This document shows, piece by piece, positions 16,014 through 24,500 of a stretch of DNA of 64,000 nucleotides. The notes below the pieces were generated by a model. The model saw nothing but the letters and a program-made list of their open reading frames with translations. It made no database searches and had not been told where the DNA came from. Each line of letters starts with the position of its first letter. Within the stretch, counting starts at the first letter, position 1. The stretch comes from a bacterium (GTDB taxonomy: Bacteria; Vulcanimicrobiota; Xenobia; Xenobiales; JADMJV01), in the NCBI GenBank assembly GCA_018266105.1, contig JAFEBA010000110.1:32365-96364 (forward strand). The letters run 5' to 3'. The translations under genes and the position numbers were made by a program.

Positions 16014-17941
16014 AGCGATTGCCCGGAGGAGATCCAAAACCCACGGCATCTCTTGCACTCCGCGCCCGGTCGATTGGCCCGCAGTTGAGGCTGCAGAGGT
16101 TGGCGGCAGCGAGGGCAGTTGCCCCCTTCGGGAGGAGCTTGAAAGGTAAAGTCCGGACGAACCTTGAGCAGCCACTCCAGTTCGGCATAATCCAGCCAGA
16201 GAGTCCGACACTGAAAACAACGGTCCAGGACGATATCCAGCACCAACTTCTGCATAGAACTGGCACAGCCCGGGCATTCTAACAACTCCTGACTCTGGGC
16301 CCGGCGGCGACTGTCCAGAACGCAATGTAGAAGTGATAGCAATGCCTCGGGCTCTCTCCAACCACCACCGCGAAAGACCACCGAGTCATCGACAACTTCC
16401 GCCTGCCAACCGTCGGGCACTTGCAGCTCGGAGTTCGATGCCCGCACCGGCCAGTTCTTTGAATAGAAACACCGGATCGTCACTCCGCCCTCCTCCGCTC
16501 GCAGCAACAAATGAGTGCCGTCGGGCAGGAGGCCTTCCAGAACCAGCCAGTCCGGCTCCGCGACCGGAGCAGACAGTCCGAGCCTCAAGCTGCTGGCCGG
16601 GTCAAACACCGACAGCAGCGCGGCCACCAGATTTCTCCACTTCTTGCGCTCGTTCATGTCCTCGCGCAAAGCCTGGACCTGACCCTGCTGGGGAGCAAAC
16701 GGGGCGGGGTTGAACATCGCCGCCAGTGAGGCCCAGAAACCCATGGGAGGAGGGGTGGAAGACCTCCGCGCGGGCGCGGCCGATGGCTCAATAAAGCTCT
16801 GCAGCAGCTCCTTCACCAGCCTTCCGGGGTCGTCGCGCTCCAGCCAGGTTCCCTGAGTATGGTAGACATTCAGGAGACTTCGGCAGTCTTCAGCCAGGCT
16901 CGATTCGGAAGCTGCCACGGAGGCCAGCCAGGGTTGCGCCAGATGTCGGAAACCCGGTTTCAATTCAGCGTAGTCTAGAATGAACTGACCAGCGACTTGC
17001 TGAGCCAGTTCTGTCACCTGAGCAAGCACTTCCTGTTGCTCCTGACTTTCGATTATGGACGTGCGCGAGAGGTTCAGACCGATCCCCGGCCAGCTCACCA
17101 CCGCTCGAAAACAAAAGGGGCAGGGAACCTCCACCGGAATGAGCAGCCCATCATAGAGGAAGGCGATCTGGCCCGGGCTCTCGCGATGCCAGCTGTCCAG
17201 CGCCAGCAGAACCGAGAAGTTGCCAGAGTGAGCGTGCTCTCGAACAGTTACATTGGAGACCAGTCGCTCCATCAGGGGCGATTGGTCGGTGCCTCGCCAG
17301 TAATGCTGCCCGTGCACCAGGTCGGCGGGTAGCCGGAAACCCAGGTCTTGACGCCGGTTCACGCAAATCTTCAACAACTTCTGGGGAATGCGATCGCATA
17401 GATAGTTGAACTTCTCGTATTCCCACTGGCTACCGTTGGCTTGCTGGCGGATGATCAGAAAACGCACCCGCTCGGCCGAACCGTTTAACAGGCGCCAAAC
17501 CCTTGTGGTGCCGGGGGTGACCTGCAGTCGCTGACAACCGGATTCGACGATGATTTCTTGGGGCTGAGTGCCGAGAGCGGCGGTGAGAGCAAAGGCCAGG
17601 TGGCCGACCCTTCCAGGCTGACTGCTGCCGCTTTCTTCCAAGACTTGTTGCAGCTCGTCGGGTTGAAAAATCTGCCCATCGAACTCCACACAGATCTGAT
17701 CGATGCCAATGGTCACAAGGAACTCGGTGGCTCCGCCGGCGACCGCCGCGGCCCCCAGCCAGAGCACAAAATCCTGCGGACGCTCCACCTGAAAGCGCCG
17801 CAACTTATCCACGGCCCGGCTGGAGTCGATGGTAAAGACCCCGCTCGAATCCAGCCGGGCTTCGTCCCTCATGGCCGAGACGATCGCTTCCAAAGCGCTG
17901 CGGACCTGTTTGGCTTCGTCGACGTCAGCCTGAGAGTTCAT
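16010..17941 (-). CDS. Unknown 643-aa protein with C-terminal zinc ribbons
   Basis: I recognise only the C-terminus: two TFIIB-type zinc ribbons, CPGCASSMQKL...CFQCRTLWLDYAEL and CPRCRQPL...CKRCRGFW. The N-terminal ~200 residues (DSSGVFTIDSSRA, WLGAAAVAGGAT, GHLAFALTAALG) are shared with the protein at 51804-52856 in this window. The middle holds a Pro-rich hinge and further Cys pairs (PCPFC). It overlaps the MarR-GNAT gene by 4 bp (ATGA) and so falls under its palindromic operator. A cytoplasmic metal-binding or scaffold role is guesswork. Confidence 0.8.
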   Translation of the reverse strand: MNSQADVDEAKQVRSALEAIVSAMRDEARLDSSGVFTIDSSRAVDKLRRFQVERPQDFVLWLGAAAVAGGATEFLVTIGIDQICVEFDGQIFQPDELQQVLEESGSSQPGRVGHLAFALTAALGTQPQEIIVESGCQRLQVTPGTTRVWRLLNGSAERVRFLIIRQQANGSQWEYEKFNYLCDRIPQKLLKICVNRRQDLGFRLPADLVHGQHYWRGTDQSPLMERLVSNVTVREHAHSGNFSVLLALDSWHRESPGQIAFLYDGLLIPVEVPCPFCFRAVVSWPGIGLNLSRTSIIESQEQQEVLAQVTELAQQVAGQFILDYAELKPGFRHLAQPWLASVAASESSLAEDCRSLLNVYHTQGTWLERDDPGRLVKELLQSFIEPSAAPARRSSTPPPMGFWASLAAMFNPAPFAPQQGQVQALREDMNERKKWRNLVAALLSVFDPASSLRLGLSAPVAEPDWLVLEGLLPDGTHLLLRAEEGGVTIRCFYSKNWPVRASNSELQVPDGWQAEVVDDSVVFRGGGWREPEALLSLLHCVLDSRRRAQSQELLECPGCASSMQKLVLDIVLDRCFQCRTLWLDYAELEWLLKVRPDFTFQAPPEGGNCPRCRQPLQPQLRANRPGAECKRCRGFWISSGQSL

Positions 17942-18903
17942 GTGGCGAGATCAAGTTCCATCCACACGTCGGCCCGAGCATAACCCGGAGGATGATCGGC
18001 GGGAAAGGGATGGTGCTGAAAGCCGTTCTTGCGGTAGAGCCTGATGGCCGCTTCGGCCTTATGGTTGGTCTCCAGCACAATCTTACGAGCGCCCAGCATA
18101 CGCGCTTTGGCAATGGCGTGGCGCATCAACCTTTGCCCCACTTGACGACCACGAGCACGGGGAGTCACCACCATCTTACAAAGTTCGTAGGTCTGCTCAT
18201 CCACCCTGCGCAAAGCCGCTGTCCCCAAACACTCCGCCTGGACTTTGGCCATAAAGACATGCCCACCGGGACGAATGAGGGTCCCCACCGGGTCTTCGGC
18301 CTGGCGCAGGTCTTCCGGCTCAACCTGATAGTCGGTTCGAACCCAGTCCAGAACCAGTTCTCGATAGACCTGGGCCATCTCGGGCTGAAACTCGACGATC
18401 ACCACTTCTTCCAGTTGCTTGCCTTTGGCCGTGTCGCGAATGCGCTGATGAAAAGGTTTCTGATCAAGCTCCCATTCAAGCCGCTCCAACACGCTGAGCA
18501 CGTCATAGCCGCTCTCCTGGATCACCAGCATCGCGGCCCGCTCCACATCCTCCCAAAGCTTTTGCATTTCAGGCAACACAGCCAGGGCCAAATCGGAAAG
18601 AGTGAGCAGGCGCCGGCGCCCATCTTTCTGATCTCGACTCTGCACCAGGTAGCCGGCCTTCAACATCTCCTGAGCCACCTGATGCACGGCGGGATGGCTG
18701 ATGTGCAGCGCCCGCGCGATCTCGACCACCGACATGGCGCCATCTCGGGCCAACAAATAATAGATGGTCACCCAGCGCGGCTCAAGACTGATATGGCGCT
18801 CGCGAAAAACCACCCCGACGTCGTTCTGAAATCGATCGGCCAATCGTTTCATCCGAGAGGCCAGAGTCAGTGCCCCCAGTTCCTTGATCAGATCTACGCT
18901 CAC
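17938..18903 (-). CDS. MarR-type regulator fused to GNAT acetyltransferase
   Basis: The 321-residue protein combines a winged-helix MarR domain (about 1-150; VVEIARALHISHPAVHQV, then GYLVQSRDQKDGRRR wing) and a GNAT domain (about 165-315; ARGRQVGQRLMRHAIAKA acetyl-CoA loop, ETNHKAEAAIRLYRKNGF). This fused architecture is known in bacteria, but its substrates are mostly unknown. Start is GTG at 18903 behind AGAGGTGG. Immediately upstream lie a sigma70-type promoter and a near-perfect palindrome, so it very likely represses its own operon together with the zinc-ribbon gene. Confidence 0.93.
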   Translation of the reverse strand: MSVDLIKELGALTLASRMKRLADRFQNDVGVVFRERHISLEPRWVTIYYLLARDGAMSVVEIARALHISHPAVHQVAQEMLKAGYLVQSRDQKDGRRRLLTLSDLALAVLPEMQKLWEDVERAAMLVIQESGYDVLSVLERLEWELDQKPFHQRIRDTAKGKQLEEVVIVEFQPEMAQVYRELVLDWVRTDYQVEPEDLRQAEDPVGTLIRPGGHVFMAKVQAECLGTAALRRVDEQTYELCKMVVTPRARGRQVGQRLMRHAIAKARMLGARKIVLETNHKAEAAIRLYRKNGFQHHPFPADHPPGYARADVWMELDLAT

Positions 18904-18914
18904 AAGACCACCTC

Positions 18915-18952
18915 TGTCGCAATATAGGTAAGCACTTACCTATATTACGACA
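18915..18952. promoter_or_regulatory. 38-bp palindromic operator of the MarR-GNAT operon
   Basis: AATATAGGTAAG (18921-18932), CA, CTTACCTATATT (18935-18946) is a perfect 12-bp inverted repeat with a 2-bp centre. After one mismatched pair, TGTCG (18915-18919) and CGACA (18948-18952) extend it. It covers the -10 box and +1 of the MarR-GNAT promoter and ends 12 bp before the GTG start, which is ideal for autorepression. Confidence 0.93.
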
Positions 18953-18970
18953 GAACCACCACCGTGACAA
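18942..18970 (-). promoter_or_regulatory. Sigma70-type promoter of the MarR-GNAT operon
   Basis: Reading the minus strand: -35 TTGTCA (18970-18965), a 17-bp spacer and -10 TAATAT (18947-18942). The -10 box lies inside the palindromic operator. Confidence 0.85.
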
Positions 18971-18986
18971 GCCTGGACCTCGGCTG

Positions 18987-19628
18987 TTATTTGGCGGCGC
19001 TGAGGGGCTGAGGGAAATCCTGCGGCAGGGCTTTCTGCCAGGCCGGCAGGACGTGCAACTGCTGATACCATGCGCGCACGTAGGGGTAGGACTCGAGCGG
19101 GATACTGGCGGCTTCGTGATAGACCAGGTAAGCGCCCAGAGCGAAGTCAGCCAGACTTAAATCTTCACCCAAGACCCAGCCCGGCTGGCGGGCCAGATGG
19201 TGTTCCAGAATCGCCGCCAGAGGGTGAAATGAAGCTTCGGCCTGGGCCAGTGCGGTCAGATCGGGTTCGCGATGGTGAATCATGGGCTCCACCATACGCT
19301 GATACATCATGGGCTTGATGGCGGGGGCCCAATGGCACATGCTCCAACACATCCAGCGCCAGCATTCGGCCTGCTGCCAGGCATCCTTGGGAAATAGAGG
19401 GCTGTTGTGGCCCAGATAATAAAGGATTGCATTGGATTCCCAGAGTGTCCTGGCCCCGTCTTCCAAGGTCGGCAGCAACCCGTTGGGATTCTTGGAGAGA
19501 AATTCTGAACTGCGGCAGAAACCCGAATGAGGCTCGATTTCAACCTGTTCCAGTTCAAATCCGAGGTAGTTGGCGACTGCCACCACTTTGATGCAATTGG
19601 GAGATGGAGAGTGAGTGTACAGTTTCAT
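18987..19628 (-). CDS. Glutathione S-transferase family protein
   Basis: The 213-residue cytoplasmic protein has a thioredoxin-like N-terminal half (MKLYTHSPSPNCIKVV with a Ser/Cys at the active-site region; NPNGLLPTLEDG; LWESNAILYYL glutathione-binding) and a helical C-terminal half (LSLADFALGAYL). The substrate is not predictable. ATG at 19628 lies 6 bp after a TAGCAT box. Confidence 0.93.
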   Translation of the reverse strand: MKLYTHSPSPNCIKVVAVANYLGFELEQVEIEPHSGFCRSSEFLSKNPNGLLPTLEDGARTLWESNAILYYLGHNSPLFPKDAWQQAECWRWMCWSMCHWAPAIKPMMYQRMVEPMIHHREPDLTALAQAEASFHPLAAILEHHLARQPGWVLGEDLSLADFALGAYLVYHEAASIPLESYPYVRAWYQQLHVLPAWQKALPQDFPQPLSAAK

Positions 19629-19634
19629 TCTTTC

Positions 19635-19640
19635 ATGCTA
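19635..19640 (-). promoter_or_regulatory. -10 box TAGCAT, 6 bp before GST start (leaderless type)
   Basis: TAGCAT on the minus strand, spacer of 6 nt, then ATG at 19628. +1 would fall on the start codon. Confidence 0.65.
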
Positions 19641-19746
19641 ATGAGGGCCGGTCGGACCATCTATGACGCGTATCAAGAACGGAGGAGTGCCTCAGGATTG
19701 CTTGACATCTGCAGGCTTCGCACTGGCCGGCTGGAAAAGCGCGTTC

Positions 19747-20151
19747 ATGAAAAAGATCCTGCTGCTATTGACTCTTATGTCCCTTCCGGCCTTCGCCGCT
19801 CCTTCCACGGAAGCCCCGGCCCTGGCCGCCGCCAACGACTTTGTCAAACTCGTGGACGCCGCTCAGTTTGACAAAGCCTACGATGCCTTTTCTAACTTCG
19901 GACAGAAGGCCGTGGGTAAAGAGCAATTTGTAACCATGATGAGAGACGTCCAGGACAAAATCGGCACCCAGACCAGCCGCAAGTTGAAATCCAAGCAGTT
20001 CACTCACGAGCTGCCCGGGGCACCCAAGGGCGACTACTGGGTCTTTGACTACGAAACCAACTTCTCCAAGAAAGGTCCTTCGGTGGAACGGGTCACTTCC
20101 ATGCTGGAGGGCAAGGCCTGGAAAGTGGCAGGCTACGTGCTGGCCAAGTAA
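19747..20151 (+). CDS. Exported DUF4019-type protein
   Basis: The 134-residue protein has a clear signal peptide (KKILLLLTLMSLPAFA, cleavage near FAA-PS) and a DUF4019-like domain: AANDFVKLVDAAQFDKAYDA, QFVTMMRDVQDKIG, then a beta half with GDYWVFDYETNF. It is periplasmic and its function is unknown. ATG at 19747 is used because the signal peptide begins there; a longer start at 19663 would add an uncharged, unlikely N-terminus. Confidence 0.85.
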   Translation: MKKILLLLTLMSLPAFAAPSTEAPALAAANDFVKLVDAAQFDKAYDAFSNFGQKAVGKEQFVTMMRDVQDKIGTQTSRKLKSKQFTHELPGAPKGDYWVFDYETNFSKKGPSVERVTSMLEGKAWKVAGYVLAK

Positions 20152-20236
20152 CTTCTTCCGTCGAATGATTTTGGGCCTTCGGTTCAGGGATTTGACCTTC
20201 ATGATCTACATCATCTCACCGAACCCGCCTGGGGAT

Positions 20237-20242
20237 TATGCT
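20237..20242 (+). promoter_or_regulatory. -10 box TATGCT before cysteine synthase-like gene
   Basis: TATGCT followed after 8 nt by ATG 20251; near-leaderless transcript expected. Confidence 0.5.
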
Positions 20243-20250
20243 CAGGCGAT

Positions 20251-21198
20251 ATGCTGAAGATCAACCTGCCCCCCACCCCCTTGATCCCGATCCAGTTGGA
20301 ACCGGGCTCGCCCACCATCTGGGCCAAGCTGGAATTCCTCAATCCCAGCGGCTCAGCTAAGGACAGAATCGCGCGTCATATCCTGATGAAAGCTTACCGT
20401 CAGGGCCGCCTTGAGCCTGGAGACTGGGTGGTTGAGGCCTCCAGCGGCAGCACCGCCATCGCGCTGGCGATGGCTTGCGCCGGAATGAATCTGCGCTTTC
20501 TGGCCGTTCTGCCGGAGGGAGCCAGCCAGGAGCGGCTGCTGACCATTCGAGCTTATGGCGGCGAGATCCTGACCTTGCCGCGGGAAGCTGGCATGGGCGC
20601 GGCCGTGGCCCGGGCCGAAGAGGAGGCCCGACAGCGCGGCGGGTTTGCCACTCGCCAGTTCGAGAATCCGGACAATTGCGAAGCTCATCAGATCTTCACG
20701 GCCGCTGAAGTCCTCACTCAAATTCCGGATGGGAAAGTGGATGCGATCGTTTCCGGTGTGGGAACCGGGGGCACTCTGGTGGGACTCTGGCAGGGCTGTC
20801 GCCAGCAAAATCCAGCCTGCCAGCCCTGGGCCTGCCGTCCGGTGACGCTCTCACGTGAATTGGAAATCGAGTGCTGTAGCTTCAGTGCCCGAATCCCCGG
20901 GGTCCTGGATGGCTTCTCCAGCCTATACCAGCCACATAAACTGCCCGGTCTGCATCAACTCGAAATCGAGGACCGCCTGGCGTTAGGCACGGCCCGCCGC
21001 CTGATTCGGAGAGGATTTCCGGTAGGACCAAGCTCCGGACTCAACTTCGCGGCGGCTTTGCTGGCTGCCGCTGAGCTGGGCGACAAGGCCCAGATCGTGA
21101 CGGTGTTTCCGGATCGGATGGAACGCTACTTCTCGACCGAGCTGTTCAACCTTGAAGGCGACCTTGCTGTTGCGGGATCTGCACCGGCTGGCCGCTGA
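20251..21198 (+). CDS. Cysteine synthase-like PLP enzyme
   Basis: The 315-residue enzyme belongs to the O-acetylserine sulfhydrylase/cystathionine beta-synthase fold. Seen: Schiff-base Lys in PSGSAKDRIAR, substrate loop EASSGSTAIA, phosphate loop SGVGTGGT, and GPSSGLN near the C-terminus. CysM-like enzymes make cysteine from O-acetylserine and sulfide (or thiosulfate); the exact substrate is not certain. ATG lies 8 bp after TATGCT. The 3' end overlaps the convergent GDPD gene by 53 bp, which is long for two real genes and suggests that one C-terminus has drifted. Confidence 0.9.
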   Translation: MLKINLPPTPLIPIQLEPGSPTIWAKLEFLNPSGSAKDRIARHILMKAYRQGRLEPGDWVVEASSGSTAIALAMACAGMNLRFLAVLPEGASQERLLTIRAYGGEILTLPREAGMGAAVARAEEEARQRGGFATRQFENPDNCEAHQIFTAAEVLTQIPDGKVDAIVSGVGTGGTLVGLWQGCRQQNPACQPWACRPVTLSRELEIECCSFSARIPGVLDGFSSLYQPHKLPGLHQLEIEDRLALGTARRLIRRGFPVGPSSGLNFAAALLAAAELGDKAQIVTVFPDRMERYFSTELFNLEGDLAVAGSAPAGR

Positions 21199-21886
21199 GA
21201 AGGCCTTGCAACTCCGGGATGTGATCGGTGGTCAGAGCATCACAATGCAGATCGGCCAGTCGCTTCATGTCCCGAGTGCGGTTGACCACCCAGGCGTCCA
21301 CTTTGAGACCGGCCGAATGCGCCTGCTCGATATAGTCAGCGTTAACCAGGCTGAAATGCGGCGCCAGATAGGTAATCCCCAGCTCGTCCCGAGTTTTTTC
21401 CATATCGATCGGGCGCCCTGAGTAGAGATAGCCGGTCGGCAGAGCGGGGTCCAGTTCATGCACCTTTTTCAGAGACTCCTCATCAAAGGAGATCACGGTG
21501 GTGCGTCCGTCCGCCTGAGCGGCGTCCAGCTGGTCCACCAGAATCTGCTCGATGCCTTCGTGGCGACCTCCCTTGGGGTGTTTGATCTCCACGAAGAGAG
21601 GGGTCTGGGTCAGTTGAAGCACGTCGTTCAGCATCGGCACCCCCAGGGCGCGTAGCTCTTGACTGGTCATCTTGCGCACCTCGCCCGGGTTCCCGTGGGT
21701 GCGCTCCAGCGTATCATCGTGGATGACAGCCAGATCTTTATCCAGCGTCAGATGAATGTCCAGCTCTAAAACGTCCGCGCCGTCTTGAACGGCCTGCTGG
21801 AAAGCTGGCAGCGTATTTTCGATGGCGTGCTGGGCCGAGCCGCGGTGGGCGACGGCCAGGGGCTTGTTTTGCGTGGTCGTGATCAC
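21146..21886 (-). CDS. Glycerophosphodiester phosphodiesterase
   Basis: The 246-residue TIM-barrel enzyme hydrolyses deacylated phospholipids to glycerol-3-phosphate and an alcohol. Motifs: VAHRGSAQHAIENTLPAF, ADVLELDIHLTLD, LAVIHDDTLERT, FVEIKHP, and VDAWVVN near the end. Metal ligands (HRG, ELD, HDD) are intact. No signal peptide, so cytoplasmic. GTG at 21886 lies 6 bp after TAGAAT. The adjacent phospholipase D could supply substrate (inference). Confidence 0.95.
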   Translation of the reverse strand: MITTTQNKPLAVAHRGSAQHAIENTLPAFQQAVQDGADVLELDIHLTLDKDLAVIHDDTLERTHGNPGEVRKMTSQELRALGVPMLNDVLQLTQTPLFVEIKHPKGGRHEGIEQILVDQLDAAQADGRTTVISFDEESLKKVHELDPALPTGYLYSGRPIDMEKTRDELGITYLAPHFSLVNADYIEQAHSAGLKVDAWVVNRTRDMKRLADLHCDALTTDHIPELQGLLSGQPVQIPQQQGRLQG

Positions 21887-21892
21887 TCGCTC

Positions 21893-21898
21893 ATTCTA
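21893..21898 (-). promoter_or_regulatory. -10 box TAGAAT, 6 bp before GDPD GTG
   Basis: TAGAAT, GAGCGA, GTG (21886) on the minus strand. Confidence 0.65.
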
Positions 21899-21964
21899 AG
21901 CTCTGGCTCCAGGCAAGGAGTGAATTGAATGTTGCCGTTCAGCGCGGCCGGGGGAGATCGGTCG

Positions 21965-22627
21965 CTAAAAACTGACCCGAATGCTGGGAGCGGGAGTGGA
22001 ATACCGCAAACCGGTATCCTTCAGCAGCCCGAAATTCGTATCCACCGGCACCACCAGCCGTTGGCCAGGCTCGGCCGCCGAATCCGGGGTTGCGTGAGGG
22101 AAGTAAAATTTGAGCTGGTGCTTGACCGTTGCTCCGGGCAAAAGGGCGCGAAAACAGATTTGTTGCCAGTCTCCCTCATCGGCTTTGAGCACCGTTCCAT
22201 TGCGCAGAGCCAACGTGGGCAATTGCACCCCGGTTTGCTGCAGGCTGACTTCCCTGGTCGCGCCATTGCGCAGCTCGACCTGGATGCCCCAGCCGGGGGT
22301 GCCGGGCTCGCCGCTGAAGGGCTTGCGAATCAGAGTCGGACTGCCGGCTTGTAAACGCCAGATGCCATTGAAGAGCCACTCGCCGTGACGGCCTTCCACT
22401 GCTGTGATCTGCTGCGCGCCCCCCTCATCGGGCCGAAAACGAATGGTAAGGCCGTCCGAAGTTGAGGTGACCTGAGCTCCGCCCGCCTTGAGGTCGTCCA
22501 GGCAGATCCAGGTCTTGCCCTGATGCTGCAGCAAGCCATGGGCGGCCGGCTTGCCGTTAATGAAGAGGCGCTGGCCGGCCGCCCAGCCAGCCAGGCTCAG
22601 ACCCACCAGGAAGAGTGCTTTTTTCAT
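21965..22627 (-). CDS. Exported protein with stalk-like N-terminal domain
   Basis: The 220-residue protein has a signal peptide (KKALFLVGLSLAGWAAG). The first mature segment (RLFINGKPAAHG, TWICLDDLKAGGA) resembles the copper amine oxidase N-terminal-like 'stalk' domain often found in secreted proteins. The remainder is beta-rich and unrecognised. It begins 25 bp after the phospholipase D stop, with only a weak Shine-Dalgarno (GAAGG), so it is likely in that operon. The much longer open frame upstream overlaps the PLD gene and is not used. Confidence 0.72.
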   Translation of the reverse strand: MKKALFLVGLSLAGWAAGQRLFINGKPAAHGLLQHQGKTWICLDDLKAGGAQVTSTSDGLTIRFRPDEGGAQQITAVEGRHGEWLFNGIWRLQAGSPTLIRKPFSGEPGTPGWGIQVELRNGATREVSLQQTGVQLPTLALRNGTVLKADEGDWQQICFRALLPGATVKHQLKFYFPHATPDSAAEPGQRLVVPVDTNFGLLKDTGLRYSTPAPSIRVSF

Positions 22628-22652
22628 CGCTCGGCCTTCGTGAGCCCAGGCG

Positions 22653-24455
22653 CTATTTCTTGTCTTGTTCGAAGTCGGGGCTTTCCACGTTTCTGAAAGT
22701 ATCCACCGGGTCCAACTGAGGAATGAACTTGCGCAGGAAGTCCCAGCGATGGACCTTGCTGGCATATTTGGTGAGCGTGGCCGGATCAAGGTGGTTGGCC
22801 GGACCATAGAGGATCTCTGGCTCATTAATCAGATTGCCTTCATCATCCAGCACTGGTTTGCCGTCGCTGCGCACGGGCTTACCCTTGTCGTCACGGAGAA
22901 TCTTGTATTCAACCACCCCGTTGTTGGGGTCGGCGGCGTCGGCCAGAAAACCCTGAATGGCCTCCTGAGCGAAGTCTTTGGACCAGGTTACAGAGCCCAC
23001 TTCGCTGTTGGTGTGTTGACTGATAAAGTCCAGATTGTAAGTGGTGACCAGGCTGACCTGCTCGTCGATGACGGCCGTCTTGGCATGCAGCTTGCGCTGC
23101 CCGGTGGCGCAAAGGATGGTCAAATTTGGAATGGTGGCTTCCAAGCGAGGCCAGTCGCGAAGGAAAAACGCTTGCGTAACGTCACTATCGGTCGAAGCCG
23201 GACTGTTGGTGCCCAGGACGATCTGTACTCCCCGTTTTCCGGCTTCGCGCAGCCCTTTGATCATGTCTTCCGAGAGGCAGACGTAGGGATTCTCGATGTA
23301 AATGCTCTTCTGGGCGGCGCCGGCCAGACTCCACAGAGCGGCGTTGAGTTTGTCCGAACCGACGCCGGCGGAGGATGTCTTGTCCACAATCTTCACTTCG
23401 GCATCGTGGACCTTGGGCTCGGGAGCCCAGTAGCTGCCTCGCATCTCGGTGTATCCTACCAACTCGGTGGCCAGCTTCAAGAGATTTTTGCGCTCGCGCC
23501 GACTGGCGCTCCGGTCGATGCCCTCTTCGGGAAGTTTAGCCAGCGCCTGTTCAAGCAGTTGTTCCGCCTGGGTCTGACGGCTCTGCTCGGAGCCTCGAAG
23601 CTCAGCCTTGGCTTCCGGGCTGAGAGGCTTATCCTTAAGCCATAGATCCATCAGCTTGTAGGCTCCCAGCAACTCCAGATCGCGGGGAACCCAGTTGCCC
23701 AGCCAGTCCTTGCCGACCTTGCTGGTGATCCAGGGGGTGCCATACTCGACATCAAAGGCGCCCTTCAAAGCGTCAGCTGTGGCCGCGCCTTCGAAGCGGA
23801 TGTCCTGATCGCGCCAGGCGCCCTTGAAATCATCGGGATGGACGAAATACTCGTAACCGATGTTGCGGCCGCCCGTCATGCCGCGCTCCATATCAATAAC
23901 CAGAATCTTATCGTGATTATTGGCCGAAATAGCGGTGCTGCCAAGATTGAGTAGTTGCCCGAAAATCTTTTTCCAGTGGGGATGGTAGACCTTGGCTTCC
24001 GCGTTGCCGGTCATCACCAGCTCCTGCAGGTAATCCTTGCCGCCAATATGCGACTTGAATCCACGAGTTCCATAGGTGTCGCCGGTTGCGTCCACCATTA
24101 ACTGCACCTTGACGTTCTCGTTGCGGGCCTTTTTGTACATGAAGCCCATCAAAGCCATGCCCAGGGCATCCCGATCCCAACAAAAATACTGAGCGTGAAT
24201 CGAGCTTTTGGCGCTCTCCATCAGCTTCCAGCGGGCGTTCCAGGCGCCGACATTCTCCTGGTGGAGCTGAGCTTTGGCCACACCGCCGGCATTATGAATA
24301 CCGTCGAAAGCCTTGCGTAGGGCTCCAGGCGCCTCTCCCGGGGAAGAAGCCGTGAACCCGTCTGTGGGGCCTGCCGGATGCTGGGGTTGAGCGGGCGCCG
24401 TCATTACGGTCGACCGCTGGGGAACTGCGTTACTACGTACCAGGTCGCTGATCAT
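22653..24455 (-). CDS. Phospholipase D/cardiolipin synthase-like protein
   Basis: The 600-residue protein has two HKD motifs, NNHDKILVIDMERGMTGGRN at about 195 and KLHAKTAVIDEQVSLV at about 465, so it can form one complete PLD active site (phosphatidyl transfer or hydrolysis). The N-terminal ~60 residues are Pro/Ala-rich and lack a signal peptide or membrane segment, unlike typical cardiolipin synthases. A helical insertion (about 270-340) separates the halves. ATG at 24455 lies 6 bp after TATGCT. The following exported gene is probably co-transcribed. Confidence 0.92.
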   Translation of the reverse strand: MISDLVRSNAVPQRSTVMTAPAQPQHPAGPTDGFTASSPGEAPGALRKAFDGIHNAGGVAKAQLHQENVGAWNARWKLMESAKSSIHAQYFCWDRDALGMALMGFMYKKARNENVKVQLMVDATGDTYGTRGFKSHIGGKDYLQELVMTGNAEAKVYHPHWKKIFGQLLNLGSTAISANNHDKILVIDMERGMTGGRNIGYEYFVHPDDFKGAWRDQDIRFEGAATADALKGAFDVEYGTPWITSKVGKDWLGNWVPRDLELLGAYKLMDLWLKDKPLSPEAKAELRGSEQSRQTQAEQLLEQALAKLPEEGIDRSASRRERKNLLKLATELVGYTEMRGSYWAPEPKVHDAEVKIVDKTSSAGVGSDKLNAALWSLAGAAQKSIYIENPYVCLSEDMIKGLREAGKRGVQIVLGTNSPASTDSDVTQAFFLRDWPRLEATIPNLTILCATGQRKLHAKTAVIDEQVSLVTTYNLDFISQHTNSEVGSVTWSKDFAQEAIQGFLADAADPNNGVVEYKILRDDKGKPVRSDGKPVLDDEGNLINEPEILYGPANHLDPATLTKYASKVHRWDFLRKFIPQLDPVDTFRNVESPDFEQDKK

Positions 24456-24461
24456 GAAGCC

Positions 24462-24467
24462 AGCATA
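24462..24467 (-). promoter_or_regulatory. -10 box TATGCT, 6 bp before PLD ATG
   Basis: TATGCT, GGCTTC, ATG (24455) on the minus strand, preceded by an AT-rich stretch. Confidence 0.65.
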
Positions 24468-24500
24468 TTTAGATGTTCTTAAAAAACTCAGATAAAAGCT

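Noticed and set aside
18325..18350. GGTTCGAACC resembling a tRNA T-arm
   Set aside because: It lies within the MarR-GNAT coding sequence; no acceptor stem, D-arm or anticodon arm can be formed around it.
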